Below, in pieces: positions 1-11,224 of a stretch of DNA of 64,000 nt. The translations under genes and the position numbers were made by a program. The DNA is from Akebia trifoliata. Lineage: Eukaryota > Streptophyta > Magnoliopsida > Ranunculales > Lardizabalaceae. The notes under the pieces were generated by a model. That model was not told the DNA's origin and made no database searches. It worked only from the letters and a program-made list of their open reading frames with translations. Location of the stretch: NCBI GenBank assembly GCA_017979445.1, contig CM030715.1:32919756-32983755 (forward strand), written 5' to 3'. The stretch's first letter is position 1; each line of letters opens with the position of its first letter.

Positions 1-370
1 TTTTAAGAATAGTGGATTTATAGCACTCTCTTGTCGACAGCATTATGTCACATATAAACAATCATGTCCAGGCATCACAGTGCTGGACTGGACTGCTTCA
101 ACCCATCTTGGAAGCCTAAAGTCTAACAAGTGAGTTATTACCTAATGTTTTATTTGCATTATGAGTACTTTATTCATTTCTTTGTTTGTTGTTATTTTCT
201 ATCATTTTCTTATAATTGTAGTTTAAATGATTTTTTTAAACTAATTTTTAAAGTATAGGTTTGTAATATTTCAGTTAAAAGTTTTGTTTTTAAAAAGTTT
301 TAATCATTTAAAAAAAAAAAAAAACTAACCCGATCAAAACTCAAAAAATTCAGGTTTGGTTCTGGTTTAG
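1..370. repeat. Left block of a tandem segmental duplication
   Basis: This block is nearly identical to 9807-10185 in the same orientation, including the shared GTCGACAGCATTATGTCACA stretch and the A-rich tract near its end. The window begins inside it, so whatever preceded it in this copy lies off the left edge. In the second copy the block directly follows the B3 pseudogene, so a B3 copy may lie just outside the window. That last point is inference. Confidence 0.85.
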
Positions 371-380
371 ATGTTTTCTA

Positions 381-628
381 GAAAACCCAAGTGATGTCTA
401 ACGCGTGCACACAAAACATGTGAAAATCGCTGTCTAAAGTTAAGTACCATCTAAAGGTAAGTTTAGACATTGTTTTTTAAAAAAGTGATGTCTTATCTTT
501 ACTTTAGACATCATTTAAGAATTGATGTCTAAAACCTTTAAATTTCATGCCTTTTTTGTTTTTTTTTTTTTTTCCAGATTTTAAACATCACTTAAAAATC
601 AATGTCTAAAGTCTTTTTTGTACTAGTG
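381..628 (-). mobile_element. CACTA-type (EnSpm) terminal region, non-autonomous or truncated
   Basis: Read on the minus strand this segment starts CACTAGTAC at 628. It is followed by A-rich sequence and repeated subterminal motifs of the form GACATYRATTNTTAARTGATGTYTAAA. CACTA ends of plant EnSpm elements have this structure. A diverged copy occupies 10966-11224, at the corresponding place in the duplicated block, so the insertion predates the duplication. No second CACTA terminus or transposase was found. Confidence 0.55.
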
Positions 629-644
629 ATTTACTTTTTCACTG

Positions 645-830
645 CTGAAAGCATGATCTTTATTAATTTTGTGCTTGTAGCTCAATTGATGGAGGTCCCA
701 AATTTTTTGGGATAAGAGCTTAATTGGATAATTTGCACTACAACCATGAGGTCAATGGTCCGATCCCAAAGGTCTGCAGTTACTATTCATTTCAGTCAAT
801 TTCTCTTATTTGTTAGCCATTTTATTACCT
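645..830 (+). repeat. About 200-bp module present five times in the array
   Basis: A conserved stretch contains a TTTACTTTTTCAYTG lead, an acceptor-like TGTAG, then CAATTGAAGGAT, TTTGGGATAAAAGCTTTG and CATGAGGTCAATGGTCCG. Further copies lie at about 2290-2420, 6940-7170, 8820-9040 and 11230-11430. The pyrimidine/TAG lead suggests an old exon acceptor, but the copies do not share an open frame and no protein family was recognised. It may be an exon relic of the array gene or a conserved intron segment. Confidence 0.6.
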
Positions 831-1760
831 AATGTTATATCATGCAGACAAAACTCCTTTTTCTATCAATAATAATGATAATTTATTTATTATTTTAAAG
901 GTAGGAAAAGGAAAATGCAAAGAAGTAAAGTATAAATCAGGAATCATATCTTACTACCTAGTTTTTGAATTTTAGAAAATATGTTTGGCCAGATTCTTTT
1001 TTTTAAATTAGATTCCAATGAACCAATCTCTTCTTTTGGCACTTAAAATTAATGGATCCATTCATAAACGTCATTTAACATGACAACAATGTAATTGGCC
1101 GGGGTCCTTCAAATACCAAGCTACCTATTTGGATTGGAAAGGCCTATAATGCATACTGTTTTCATAATCTTAATCATCACTCAAATCGAATCGTTGCTTT
1201 GTTCAACATCCGAATAGTCTTGATTGCTAACTTCATGGTTCATGTGCATAACATCCAAATAGCTTGGGTCTTGTTTGGTGTGAAGAAAGGATTTCCCTAA
1301 TTTATTTATTTTTTGCTATTGCTTGGATAGGTTTTATTTTTACTATGAAATTTGATTTGATTGGAGTCTAGGATTTATTTATTCTTGGGGGCATCAGGTG
1401 TGCATAGGAAGGATTTTGTTGGATTACTTTGACTACATAATCTTTTTTGACTTGTGTAATAAGAAAAAATTTAACCTCATTCTTTCTCCACTTATAGTAC
1501 TTAATTTACTAATGCTATTAATTAGTATTACTATTTTAGATATTTTTATTCTTAAAAACTTAACCTTGTTTTGAAGACATTAGCACAAAATTATACCGAG
1601 TTACCCCTGTCGCTGTTAGTCCATCTATGAACTTTTTGGTGGACAAATTTTATTCTATTGCATGTTGATCATCTGTTAGATGATACTCCAATCTAATTGT
1701 GCTTTGTTTTGATTCAGTCATGACTTTTTTCTTTCTTAATATATGGCCTACGTTGTTTCT
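831..1760. other. AT-rich array DNA without a recognisable gene
   Basis: No coding sequence was recognised. The end (around 1440-1620) resembles 7595-7850 and, more weakly, 13735-13960, which lies upstream of the intact response regulator. The shared landmarks are a short TTGTTTTGAAGA stretch and a downstream AC-rich segment. This ties all three places to one ancestral sequence. Confidence 0.5.
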
Positions 1761-1768
1761 TGTTTCAG

Positions 1769-2148
1769 TTGTGTTATCTAGAACAACAACAAATGCTTGA
1801 AAATTTATCGAGGATAAGCCAAGTGGATTTTCTCTGGTCCTAATAGATGCCCACCCGTTTGAACTAAACGATTTCAACTTCTTGAAAATTCTTGTTCTAA
1901 GTGAGTTTTTCTCCTTGCTTCTTGTAACCCATCTATTTTTTTAAGATGATCTTCATTCTTTATTTTGTTTTTCTATTATCATTCTAGCTGACAAATCCTT
2001 ATAATAATTATTATATATTTCTTTTTTTTTTGCATCACAGGCAGTTCCGATGGAAATTATTGAGCTGATGTACTTCCAGGGATTGACTAGATAAAGTGTT
2101 GCTAGCCATCATGTTTGGAAGTCAAGAATCTATGAAAAATATATGAGC
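1769..2148 (+). pseudogene. Relic of a type-B response regulator: receiver exon plus GARP exon
   Basis: Two exon-like pieces remain. The first (about 1769-1899) follows a TTTCAG acceptor and ends A|GTGAGT, exactly like exon 2 of the intact gene. It reads VVLSRTTTNA, stop, KFIEDKPSGFSLVLIDAHP, matching the receiver segment around the phospho-acceptor Asp (FDLVLTDVHMP in the intact gene). The second (about 2041-2148) follows a CACAG acceptor and reads AVPMEIIELMYFQGLTR, stop, SVASHHVWKSRIYEK. It matches the second half of a GARP Myb-like domain (AVPKKILELM...LTRENVASHLQKYRL). The exon between them, and exon 1, are missing. Two in-frame stops and the lost linker make it a pseudogene. Unlike the intact gene there is no intron after the SHLQ position, so it may derive from a different paralogue or from a processed/rearranged copy. 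Confidence 0.75.
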
Positions 2149-2439
2149 TCAAATGCCCTAATTTCCACCCCAAATCTAAGCAATTAACAAAGTACGGACA
2201 CAGATATGTATTTTAAACTTTTTGTAATGCTAAGTAAGCAAATGGTGTAATAGTAGAAAAATATTGTACAGTGCTTCTTGTGATATCTGAATTAGAGGAC
2301 GAACCAATAGAGAGTTTAATTGGATAATCTGCACGGGAACCATGAGGTCTATGGTCTGATCCCAACTTATTAGCAAATCGAAGGTTAGCAGTTACTATTC
2401 CTTTCATTCAATTTTCTCCTCCTTTTTTTTTGTTGGGCA

Positions 2440-2870
2440 CTTTATCCTCAAGTTATCTCATCCAGACAGTAATTCTGGAATTCATCATTTGTCATTTATG
2501 AACTTATTGAGTCATTCTCATTTATGAACTTAGAAAGCATAATGCATGAGATAACCTTCTGATTTTCTCTTCTTTTGGATACTCAAGAGGGAATCATCTT
2601 GAAGTGAAGCACATTGTTGAAGTTGCAGCACGTGATTCTCCGTATCTACTTGTGTATTTCCTTCGGAACCAGGTTATTTTTAAAGGAATGGTTTAAATTG
2701 TGTGGCTGTCATGACTTCCATCAGACTCTCCTGTGATTAGTGATTAGTGAATTTCTTATTTATTTTTCCAAGAACTATGGCTTGTATTTATGAATCTTTA
2801 GATGGTTTAAATCGTGCGGCTTGCATGAGTTCCTTGACTGTTTATATTAGGGCTGCAACTTGGCAGGCTA
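2440..2870. repeat. Duplicated block shared with 11440-12665
   Basis: Sub-blocks 2440-2560, 2525-2690 and 2690-2870 recur in order at 11440-11530, 12115-12390 and 12490-12665, with unique DNA between them in the second copy. One piece (GAAGTGAAGCACAT, then GAAGTTGCAGCACGTGATTCTCC) is well kept and could be an exon relic, reading roughly VKHIVEVAARDSP, but no family can be assigned with confidence. Confidence 0.7.
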
Positions 2871-3194
2871 ATCCGTACTCAATTTAGTTTTCTCTTTCTA
2901 AATATTTTTGTAAAATTTAGGAAAAAAAAATCTTTTCATTGATTTTTTCTTTTCTATATTTAAATTTAAATGTATTGCTTTGAAAACAAGGAGTAGTTTT
3001 TATATAAATTTTGAGGAGAGAAAAAAATGAGTTCAATCCATCCAAAATTGCCTAACTTGAAAATGAAATTACACTTGCACAATGAGCCCAATCTGCCCAA
3101 GATTACCTAATTTAGGTTAACCCAAGCTCACCCTGAATTCTAACTCGATGGTCGGGTTGGACATGCTCTGGAAAGAAAAAAAACATTAGAGATC

Positions 3195-3282
3195 CATATG
3201 CCTTGGCTACGGCCTGGGCCCTTTTGGTTTCCCTAGTCAGACGTAAGTTCGAACACCCCGTCATCAAAAAAAAAAAAATTAT
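3195..3282 (+). mobile_element. SINE-like fragment
   Basis: A Pol III B-box-like GTTCGAACACCCC is followed by GTCATC and an A12 tail, and GGCCTGGGCCCTTTTGG lies upstream. This is the usual 3' arrangement of a tRNA-derived plant SINE. A similar tail (CCCCCATCAT plus A-rich) lies near 62325. Confidence 0.45.
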
Positions 3283-3370
3283 TTCACTCAGATTTTCAAA
3301 CTTATAATTACTCCAATTATACTATAAACTCATTGTAAAGATTAAATTTATGATTATTGAAAAGAGTGCT

Positions 3371-3567
3371 GATTTTCTAACTAGAAAGTCTTCACTCGGT
3401 CGACGCAGCATGGACAAGGAACCATTGATCTTTTTCCTCGAGATACATGTCTTAAATCCCCTAACATGCTGAGCAGTTGTGTATCCCAAGGAAAAAAATC
3501 TATGATTCTACCTCCATGCCACATCAGCTGAGTATTGACCAAGTGAAGACTTTCTAGCTAGAAAATC
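3371..3567. mobile_element. 197-bp MITE with about 31-bp terminal inverted repeats
   Basis: The left end GATTTTCTAACTAGAAAGTC continues TTCACTCGGTC. The right end is its reverse complement with two differences (AACT/AGCT and CGG/TGG). No convincing target duplication was seen, so the superfamily is open. Confidence 0.65.
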
Positions 3568-3733
3568 TTTATTCTATTGAAAATCGTAAAACTTATTTAA
3601 AATAAAGAAACTTTCTAAAAATGGTAAATATTTTAATATTTCTAAGACTTCTCTTAGAATATTTAATAGCTTTATAAATCAAAAGTGTTAAAATAGAATT
3701 TACCAAAGAAGTTGGATTATTTACACCATAGGA

Positions 3734-4275
3734 GGAGTGATTGCGCTGTGAGCGAATTTGCTCACATTCCAACACCGTTTAGACATGTGGCATTGATGAC
3801 ATCCTTAATAATAAAAGAATTTTTCTCTCCTACCCATGGTAAAAAATCGAAATTTTCTAAGAAGATCATTTTGTCATATTAAAACATATGATCCAATACA
3901 ACAGTTTTGTAGAGGATGAAATTCTATGAATTTCAAAAAAAAAAAAAAAAAATTTTAAATGTTCTTTTCACCGTTGTGTTTTAATTTTAAATTTGGGTAC
4001 TCGGTTGCCGTCCATTTGTAACACCATTGATCAAGCTCGAAAAATATTAATTTTTTTTTTACCATGAAGTTTTTCATGAAACCTAGAAGGTTGTCGTGTT
4101 TAATTTCCAATATGAAAATTTATGTGGATCCCACATCACTTTTTAATGTTTGAAATCTAAAAATATATATTTCTAGGCAGTGGATATGCGGGCAGGAGAG
4201 AGAAATTTCATTCTTATTACTTACCTCATCAGCACCACACGCCAAAACGATGTTGGTCTGTGAGCAAACAATCAC
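3734..4275. mobile_element. Mutator-like MITE, family copy 1 (about 540 bp)
   Basis: The ends are GAGTGATTG... and ...CAATCACTC, with TGTGAGCRAA-type subterminal repeats at both ends. Flanking 9-mers CCATAGGAG and TCTTAGGAG match at 7 of 9 positions, as expected for an old Mutator target duplication. Internal landmarks shared with the better copy at 29223-29777 are ACATATGATCCAATACAAC, TTTTAATTTTAAATTTGGG and CTAGAAGG. Confidence 0.65.
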
Positions 4276-4498
4276 TCTCTTAGGAGTAGGGTTAAAACCC
4301 ATCTCTCACATTAAACTTGGAAAATATATTTTGATATTCAAAACGGCTATTTTGAATGTTCATTAACATGCCGAACAACTTTTAATTGTTGTCTTTGTCG
4401 TAGTACTTGTCATAAATTTTTTAAAGTATCGTTCTAAATTAACTTCCTTTGACACTGCTTTTGACATTATGCTGACATGGTAGTGTGGGATATTTACG

Positions 4499-4745
4499 AA
4501 AAGGTGATCAGCTTTCAACGAATTTACGATTCTGGTTCATTGTTCATTTTAATTATCAAAACATGAACAACCACAAATTCGGAGGCTTTAAAGTGACTAT
4601 TTCACAGGTTTAAAATGACTTCTGAATTTTTTTAACGAAAACATGATCATTCATGTTTTTGATAATTAGAATAACAATTAGCCGAAATAGTAAATAACTC
4701 AGTTTTAGCTCATGAAATGGTAATTCATCCATAAAACTATGGTTG
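4499..4745. repeat. Palindromic repeat related to 14690-15450 and 13395-13510
   Basis: Shared motifs include GTGATCARCTTT, ACGAATTTAC, TTAAAGTGACTATTTC and AACGAAAACATGATCATTCA. In the 14.7-kb copy a solo LTR interrupts the same sequence, so this copy shows roughly the pre-insertion state. Confidence 0.6.
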
Positions 4746-5105
4746 TCTACACAGTATTGTCACTTCAGCATAGTGTTGAACCAGTGTTGAAGGAATTCAG
4801 TTTGGCATTTTCCATATTTAAATTAGAGTAGTGCTGGAGTAACATTGAAACTGACATCATTTGTGTATCTCGATGAAAAGTATCTATGGTTCTATAGACA
4901 TATTCACGTCAGCAATATCTGAAACAATGTCAATTTCAATGTTACTTAAGCATTTTCCCTTAAATTAATATTGTAGTAGTCATTTTAATTCACAATGTCA
5001 ACGTTATGCCTGTTTGAAAATTTTAAAAAAATCCAATCCCAAGATCATATTTCTATTTAAAAGAAATACTTAAATTGTTAAAATTATTTATATTTTCTTT
5101 CACAT
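4746..5105. repeat. Duplicated block shared with 12715-12850 and 13320-13410
   Basis: Two stretches recur in order: the CACTTCAGCATAGTGTTGA region and the AAATCCAATCnCAAGATCAT region. They mark the right end of the long duplication. No gene was recognised. Confidence 0.65.
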
Positions 5106-5232
5106 GACACGTCTTAGATTTAATATGACTCATTTGAAATTTTGTAAAATATCAACTGAGACAGTAAAATTCAGCCAAGTCAATTGGTTTTATATTTTTA
5201 TGGGAACAAAATCTCACATTTATGGGAGCAAG

Positions 5233-6178
5233 GGGTGGCAAGCTTAACACAACCTGCAAACACAACTCAAAAACAGCACGAAATTAGTGGGTTTGGGTCA
5301 AGCCTAATTGGGTTGGGCCTAGGTCAGGGGCATCAACCCGGTTATCCCGTTTTAACATATTTAGTATTACTTGTCATTAATGTGTAGTTTTAAATATAAC
5401 AACCCTTATTTCATAATTTGTTACCTTATCCATTTGTTTTCTAGAATTTCCTATTATTTTTTTCATAATATAGTATGTTTTTCACATTTTATAAAATATA
5501 GAGTGTATTTTAAGATATTTTTTCAAATAATTAATCGTTAAACTTTTAGTTTGAAAATAAAGAATACTTTCCTTACTAATATATTTATTTATTTATATCT
5601 ATATTTTTTTAATCTATTTTTTCATTGAAATCTTGAGGCATGTAATATTTGATTCCTAATATGATGATCCATGTAGGCAAATTGAGTAAGATTGTGAATC
5701 CTACTAAGTAAGGCTAATATATCTCATGCGATAATGAAATATAATTTGCTTAACCAATAATAATGATAATAATGAAAAACACTTTCCTTACTAAGTTTGT
5801 AAAGTTTTCTAACCACATCACCTTATGGCATCTAAAAACATGATCAGATGCCACATGGACCTGGTTGTAAAGGGAAAAATTCTATTAACATGGAAAACAA
5901 AATTCAAAAGAAAGTTATGTTTCACCATTGAACTTAGTTTATGGTGTCGCTTTATTTTTAGAAATGTTATTTTATTTTTGGTGGAGGAAATGAAACTTGT
6001 TTTTTTTTTTTTTTTCCAATAAAGATTAGAATTCTATTAAACAGGTAATATATGGGTTGGGTGGTTGGGTTTGGGTTTAAGTTTTGACACAATTATTAAA
6101 TGGGCAGGGTTTTGGTTCAATAAATTTTCACAATACCCTTACCTCAACACAACACAACCCGACCCATTGCCACCCCGA
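5233..6178. mobile_element. Non-autonomous hAT element, 946 bp, perfect 8-bp target duplication
   Basis: It is flanked on both sides by GGAGCAAG (5225-5232 and 6179-6186). The ends are GGGTGGCAAG... and ...CATTGCCACCCCGA, and the subterminal sequence is rich in GGGTTGGG/CAACCC motifs. An 8-bp duplication and a GGGGTGGCAA-type end are hallmarks of plant hAT elements. It has no transposase. A fragment resembling the Mutator-like MITE lies inside at about 5815-5960. The insertion lies directly before a promoter-like segment. Confidence 0.8.
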
Positions 6179-6186
6179 GGAGCAAG

Positions 6187-6416
6187 TTGCCATTTCTTTT
6201 ATATAAGGAGCTTTGTTGATCCATCAAACCCTAACCCTACACCTCAAACCTAACCATCTTCAAAATCATTAATCTCTTTTCTTCAAGGTTCACATATCAC
6301 CCCAAACCCTAACCCATTTCTTATCATGTCTTAATCGCTTTGGTTATCGAGTAAATACAAGAATTTTTGCAGTCTCCATTAAAGGCTTGGTTGAGGTCAT
6401 AGTATTTTTCTATGGT
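6187..6416 (+). pseudogene. Promoter and first-exon copy, start codon lost
   Basis: A TATA-like TTTATATAAGG is followed by CCCTAACCC-rich leader sequence, then TGCAGTCTCCATTAAAGGCTTGG and a donor-like GGTGAAG. It is homologous to 8100-8340, where the same place reads AATGGCTCGG; here ATG has become AAG. The copy continues to the 200-bp module at 6940-7170 but has no B3 segment. Confidence 0.5.
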
Positions 6417-7170
6417 GAAGCATTTTTTCACCCTTCTTTAGTCGTTTAATGTGATTGAAATGTTGTTGGCTGTTGATTTGTGTAATCGAGAGCTTCTTAA
6501 AGATGTCCACTTGTTTCTCTTCATTGTTAGTTAATTTAATTCATGTAGTACCCCATGACTCTTGAACCCAATTTAACTTATCAGGTGTCGAAATTAGGTT
6601 AGAAAAGTAGAAATTTTCAATAGTTAAAAAATATTTTAACTATGGATGTTTTTTCACTAACGTCTCTATTATCTTTACGGAAACAAAAATCTCTTTTTAT
6701 TCAAATAATTCCTATGTGTCATTAAAAAAAATTAAAAATATTATTACTTAAGAAATCTATGTCGGCAACAAACATAGCTGCAAGCACCAAGAGGGTTAAA
6801 TGGTATTTTGTTGGTCGACTCTCCACACTCCACAGAATTGTTCAAAAGAAAAAAAAGTATATATGACGATATCTAGCATATGTCTTTTAGTAGTATTCAG
6901 TCTCTCTCAATTTTTTGCATCATGGCCTTACATCAGTGTCAAATATTTTTTCTATCTTATTTACTTTTTCATTGTTGAAAGTACAAATTTTATTAAATTT
7001 CATGGTTGTCGGTCAATTGAAGGATCTCCCAAAATGTTTGGGATAAAAGTTTTGAAGATAATATAGAGATTAATTGGAAAATATGCACTACAACCATGGA
7101 ATCACTGGTCGGATCCCTTCGGATCCCTCCTTATTAGCAAACTGAAGATCAACTGTTAATATTCTTTTTA

Positions 7171-7990
7171 TTCAAACTCACTTAAATTGGTTGGAAATTA
7201 TGCATGATAAAACTTACTCTTAAATCAATATTAGTTTTAACAGACAAAAAGGGCAATTTAAGAACTAGTGATAGCTTTTGTTTGGTTGTTATTAGTTTTG
7301 TAGCCATTTATAGCGACAGTTAGATGCCATTTGGCTGTTACTAGTTCCATTCCGGTGGCACAACTGCATTATTTTTCCCATTCCTTGATAATTTCGTTGA
7401 TCCCAAGTGCAAATCTCTGTATGTACAAATCCTTGAATATGTGAAGTTTTTATATATTAGGTATATAACAATAGATTGAATTTGATACAATTGTTATTGC
7501 ATTGGATTTTGAATCTAGGATTTTCTTACTTAGGGGTATTGTGTATGTGTTGAAAGATTTTTTGCAAGAATTATTTAACCTCTCAATCTCTTTTGATTAG
7601 TGTGGCAAGGACAAATTTATTCTTATTCTCTTTTACATTTTTAGCACTTAATTAATGATTATGAATTTTTTTTTTTTTGGAGAGTAATGCTTTTGAAAGT
7701 TAAATTTATAGTATTTGAATTAGAGATATTTTAGTTTTTGTTTAAAAGAAATGTTTAGACTATTTTATAATTATAGTTAAACATGCTCGATTCCTTGTTT
7801 TGAAGATGTTAGAACACAACTATACTAAGTTATCGCTAATCAAGTTAAGGATGAGTTTGTCTTTTTCTATTTTGTCATGGGTTTGACCTATGAATATGCC
7901 TTGGGGGTTTATTCTAGTCAGATGAGATGGGATTTATTTTCTTGTTATTTTTCAATTTTCTTATTTCCTATTTTAGTTTATAAATCAAAT
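7171..7990. other. AT-rich spacer of the tandem array
   Basis: No gene was recognised. 7430-7850 is diverged from 1310-1620 but keeps short anchors (GAATCTAGGATT, TTGTTTTGAAGATGTTAG). It forms the 3' part of the middle array copy. Confidence 0.45.
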
Positions 7991-8099
7991 ACCTGAGTTG
8001 GACTTTAAAATCGATAAAACTCGATGGAAACTGAGATGACCCACCCGAGTCATATCCGTTACCGGGAAGAGCCGAGACTCAAAATGGGAATTTACAACT

Positions 8100-8335
8100 A
8101 TATAATGATCCGATTTATGGGATCCATCATCCAAGGAAACCCTAGCCTACATTTACCACCTAGAGTCTATCCTAAATTTTTCAAAACAATCTCTTCTTCA
8201 AGGGTCGCTTCTCACTGACAAACCCTAACCCATATCTTGTTGTCTCGATCGGTTATGTTATCCAAGTAACCAAGAAAAGTCAAAATTTTCAGTCTCCATT
8301 AATGGCTCGGGAGAGGATCGAGTTCTTTTTCCTTG
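8100..8335 (+). promoter_or_regulatory. Putative promoter, leader and first exon of the B3 pseudogene
   Basis: A leader rich in AAACCCTA motifs is followed by ATG at 8302. The short frame MARERIEFFFL ends at a good donor, CCTTG|GTGAGT (exon end 8335). The homologous segment at 6187-6416 argues for a real ancestral promoter and exon. The link to the B3 exon at 9145 is inferred from order and spacing, not proven. Confidence 0.4.
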
Positions 8336-9144
8336 GTGAGTCGTTGTTTCGCTCTGTTCTGTAACCTTTTAATGTGATTAACACTCTGGTTGTTGTTTTG
8401 TTTGATCGAAAGGTTCTTCCACTGTTTTTATTCTAGATGGGTTTGATGGGTTTGTTTTATCGAACCATTTCTTAATTCCTGTTCTTCCATTCAATCCCTA
8501 ACCCGATTGAGCAGATCAAGTGTTCTAGTTAGGTTGAGAAAAAGTAGAACTTTGATCGTTAAAATATAATTTATCAGCCGATTTGGTTTTTAATAATTTT
8601 TTTTCTGTTATCTTTATTCAAAAAAAAATCTCATTTTCTTCGGATTGATTGGAAGCAAACAATAGTGTTAAATGGTTTTTAGATGCTGTACAATGCTGTT
8701 AATTTTATTTTATTTTAAAGAAAAAAAAATTATATTCTATCTAGCAAAAATGTCTTTTAATAATGCTTAGGCTCTCTAGTTTTTTTGGGTCATGGCCTGA
8801 CACCAGTTTTAAATTTCTTTCCTTTCTTATTTACTTTTTCATTGTTGAAAGTGTGATCTTTATTAAATTTTGTGTATGTAGGTCAATTGAAGGATATATC
8901 ATAAAGGCCTTCAAGATGATAGAGATTAATTGGTTGACATGCACTACAACCATGAGGTCATTGGTCCGATCCCAATTTATTAGCAAACGCAAGGTCAAGA
9001 GGTATCATTCTTTTGTTCAATTTCTCTTTATTTGGTTGGACGATTTTATTATCTCGTTTTGAAAACAGGGATCAAATCTTTCTAAGAATTATGCTTTTCT
9101 TGTTTTCGAATTTTATAAAATATGTTTTGCTTTTGCTTCACTAG

Positions 9145-9615
9145 GTTCTTGTCATTCCCAAGAAACATGCCATCAAATACTTCCCTCCGATTCCAAAAAG
9201 TTCCGGAAAAGGTGAGAATGGTGGTGTAGTAGATGACGTGGTACTAATGTTTTTTGATAGGGAGATGAGATCATGGAATTCAGATACATTTATTGGGACA
9301 GTAGCCTTAGCTTTGTGCTTACTAGGAGGTTAGAAAAATTTTGTTAAGGAAGGGAGAAACTGAAGATAAAGGATGTTGTCATCTTCTACAGATGTGAGAA
9401 TAGAGAAGGGGAAGAATCTGCATTCTACATGATCGATTTTATTCTTGGGTGTAATGGAAGCAAAAGTTGCAGTGGTTCTGGAGGGAGTTTTAAATCAGTT
9501 TTAGATAGAAAGGGAATGAGAAGAATGGAGGAAGAGGAGGTGGTGATGGGTCTTGCACCACCACCACCAATGGAGGAGAAAAAGAGGTGTCGACTTTTCG
9601 GTGTGCAGATCAATT
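9145..9615 (+). pseudogene. B3-domain transcription factor relic with RLFGV repression motif
   Basis: From a CACTAG acceptor the frame reads VLVIPKKHAIKYFPP, then VVLMFFDREMRSW. A one-base loss near 9276-9278 shifts the frame; the next frame gives FRYIYWDSSLSFVLTRRLEKF, a stop at 9343, then KLKIKDVVIFYRCENREG. These are the core strands of a RAV/NGATHA-type B3 DNA-binding domain in order. The same frame stays open to 9615. It holds an acidic/Pro linker and ends RLFGVQIN; RLFGV is the repression motif known from RAV and related B3 proteins. The first B3 strand (usually before NRLVIPK) is not found next to it. One frameshift and one stop make it a pseudogene unless both are sequence errors. No AP2 domain was seen. 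Confidence 0.8.
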
Positions 9616-9806
9616 GATGATACTAAGATATTGGTTTGATTTACATTTTATTTTTGAGTTTTTAAACATTCAGATTCAATCATACAACAAGACTAACTGT
9701 TCATGGATGTGTGTAAAATTCAAGACAAAGACAGTTGTTTTGGTGAAAACTGCAAATATATATTTGGTACATTTTGTGAGGATCATAAGTCACAAAGGAT
9801 GTTATT

Positions 9807-10185
9807 TTAAGAATAGTGGATTTATAGCACTCTCTTGTCGACAGCATTATGTCACATATAAACAATCATGTCCAGGCATCACAGTGCTGGACTGGACCTG
9901 CTTCAAACCATCTTTGAAGCCTAAAGTCTAACAAGTGAGTTATTACCTTATGTTTTATTTGCATTATGAGTACTTTATTCATTTCTTTGTTTGTTGTTAT
10001 TTTCTATCATTTTCTTATAATTTTAGTTTAAATGATTTTTTAAACTAATTTTTAAAGCATAGGTTTGTAATATTTCATTTAAAAGTTTTTTTTTTAAAGT
10101 TTTAATCATTTAAAAAAAAAAAAAAAAACTAACCCGATCAAAACTCAAAAAATTCAGGTTTGGTTCTGGTTTTTATGTTTTCTAA
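9807..10185. repeat. Second copy of the 1-370 block
   Basis: Near-identical to the left edge of the window, in the same orientation, differing by a few substitutions and small indels. It lies just 3' of the B3 relic. Confidence 0.85.
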
Positions 10186-10965
10186 AAGACCTGAGCTTGA
10201 ATTATTAGGTTTGGGTGGACCTGTATGTATGCACATCCCTAATTATTTGTAGTATGCCCAAAGAACAAGTTGGAAGGTAATCACTAGACCCATTGAAACT
10301 TGTAATTCAACCACCTCATCCAGGAGCCTAGACATGGACCATCACCATTACAGCCGACTGGGGGTGTCAATTGGGTACCCATTTAGCTTTAGCCATAACC
10401 CGAAGCATTTGTCTCACATCCCTTTTTCTAATAATACCTGATCGTACTTGGGTCTTAAAGTAACGTAATCGATAGGAATTGAAACCAAGCATAACTTATT
10501 AGTTTTTCCGTTTTTATAATATAAATAGTTGAAGGCTTCCCTATCTTTTAAAATTAAAAAATATTTCCATAAATTTACCAAGATTCAATTTAATCTATGT
10601 ATTTTAGTTTAAAATAATCGTCTAGAAGTTTATATTATTTGTAAAGAAGAATAATTTTAGTTGTTTGAAAACTTGAAATAAAGTATACTCACATCTTACT
10701 AAAATAAACTGTAATTATGATGCTAATGCTCTATAAAAAAAATGTGTTGTGTTGCCTATCAAAAAAACGTGTTGTGTTCTTGAAAGAAAACTGGCTGCCA
10801 ATGATCAGGGCATAAAAAGGAAAATTATGATACTAATGCTTTTTTTGTGAACTTTAATTGGGCACTATTATTCTACAATTAGTTAATTATACTCGACTTA
10901 TCAAATATATGTCAACTTATCGCCAATGATCAGGGCATAGAAAGGAAAATTTAAAAAGCAAAATC
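10186..10965. other. Gene-free spacer with a hAT-end fragment
   Basis: No coding sequence was recognised. GGGGGTGTCAATTGGGTACCC at about 10367 resembles plant hAT termini, but no partner end was found. CCAATGATCAGGGCAT occurs twice (about 10799 and 10922), a small direct duplication. Confidence 0.4.
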
Positions 10966-11224
10966 AACTTTAGACATCGCTTTCCAAGTGATCACAAAAG
11001 CATGTGAAAACCGCTGTGTAAAGTTAAGTTACCATCTAAAGTTAAGTTTTAGACATTGTTTTTTTTTAAAAAAAATTGATGTCTTATGTTTACTTTAGAC
11101 ATCATTTAAGAATCGATGTCTAAAACCTTTAAATTTCATGCCCTTTTTGTTTTGTTTTTTTTTTTTTTGCCAGATTTTAAACATCACTTAAAAATCAATG
11201 TCTAAAAGTCTTATTTGTACTAAT
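10966..11224 (-). mobile_element. Second, decayed copy of the CACTA-type terminal region
   Basis: Aligned with 381-628: the same alternating TTTAGACATC and GATGTCTAAA motifs and the same T-rich tract. The terminal CACTA has mutated (TACTAATAA on this strand). Confidence 0.5.

Noticed and set aside
1650..1877. Minus-strand frame of 75 codons
   Set aside because: It overlaps the plus-strand response-regulator relic, whose splice sites and residues fit a known family; the minus frame fits none.
6230..6315. Telomere-like AAACCCTAACCC motifs
   Set aside because: Only a few dispersed units in a leader-like segment; plant promoters often carry such boxes, so this is not an interstitial telomere array.
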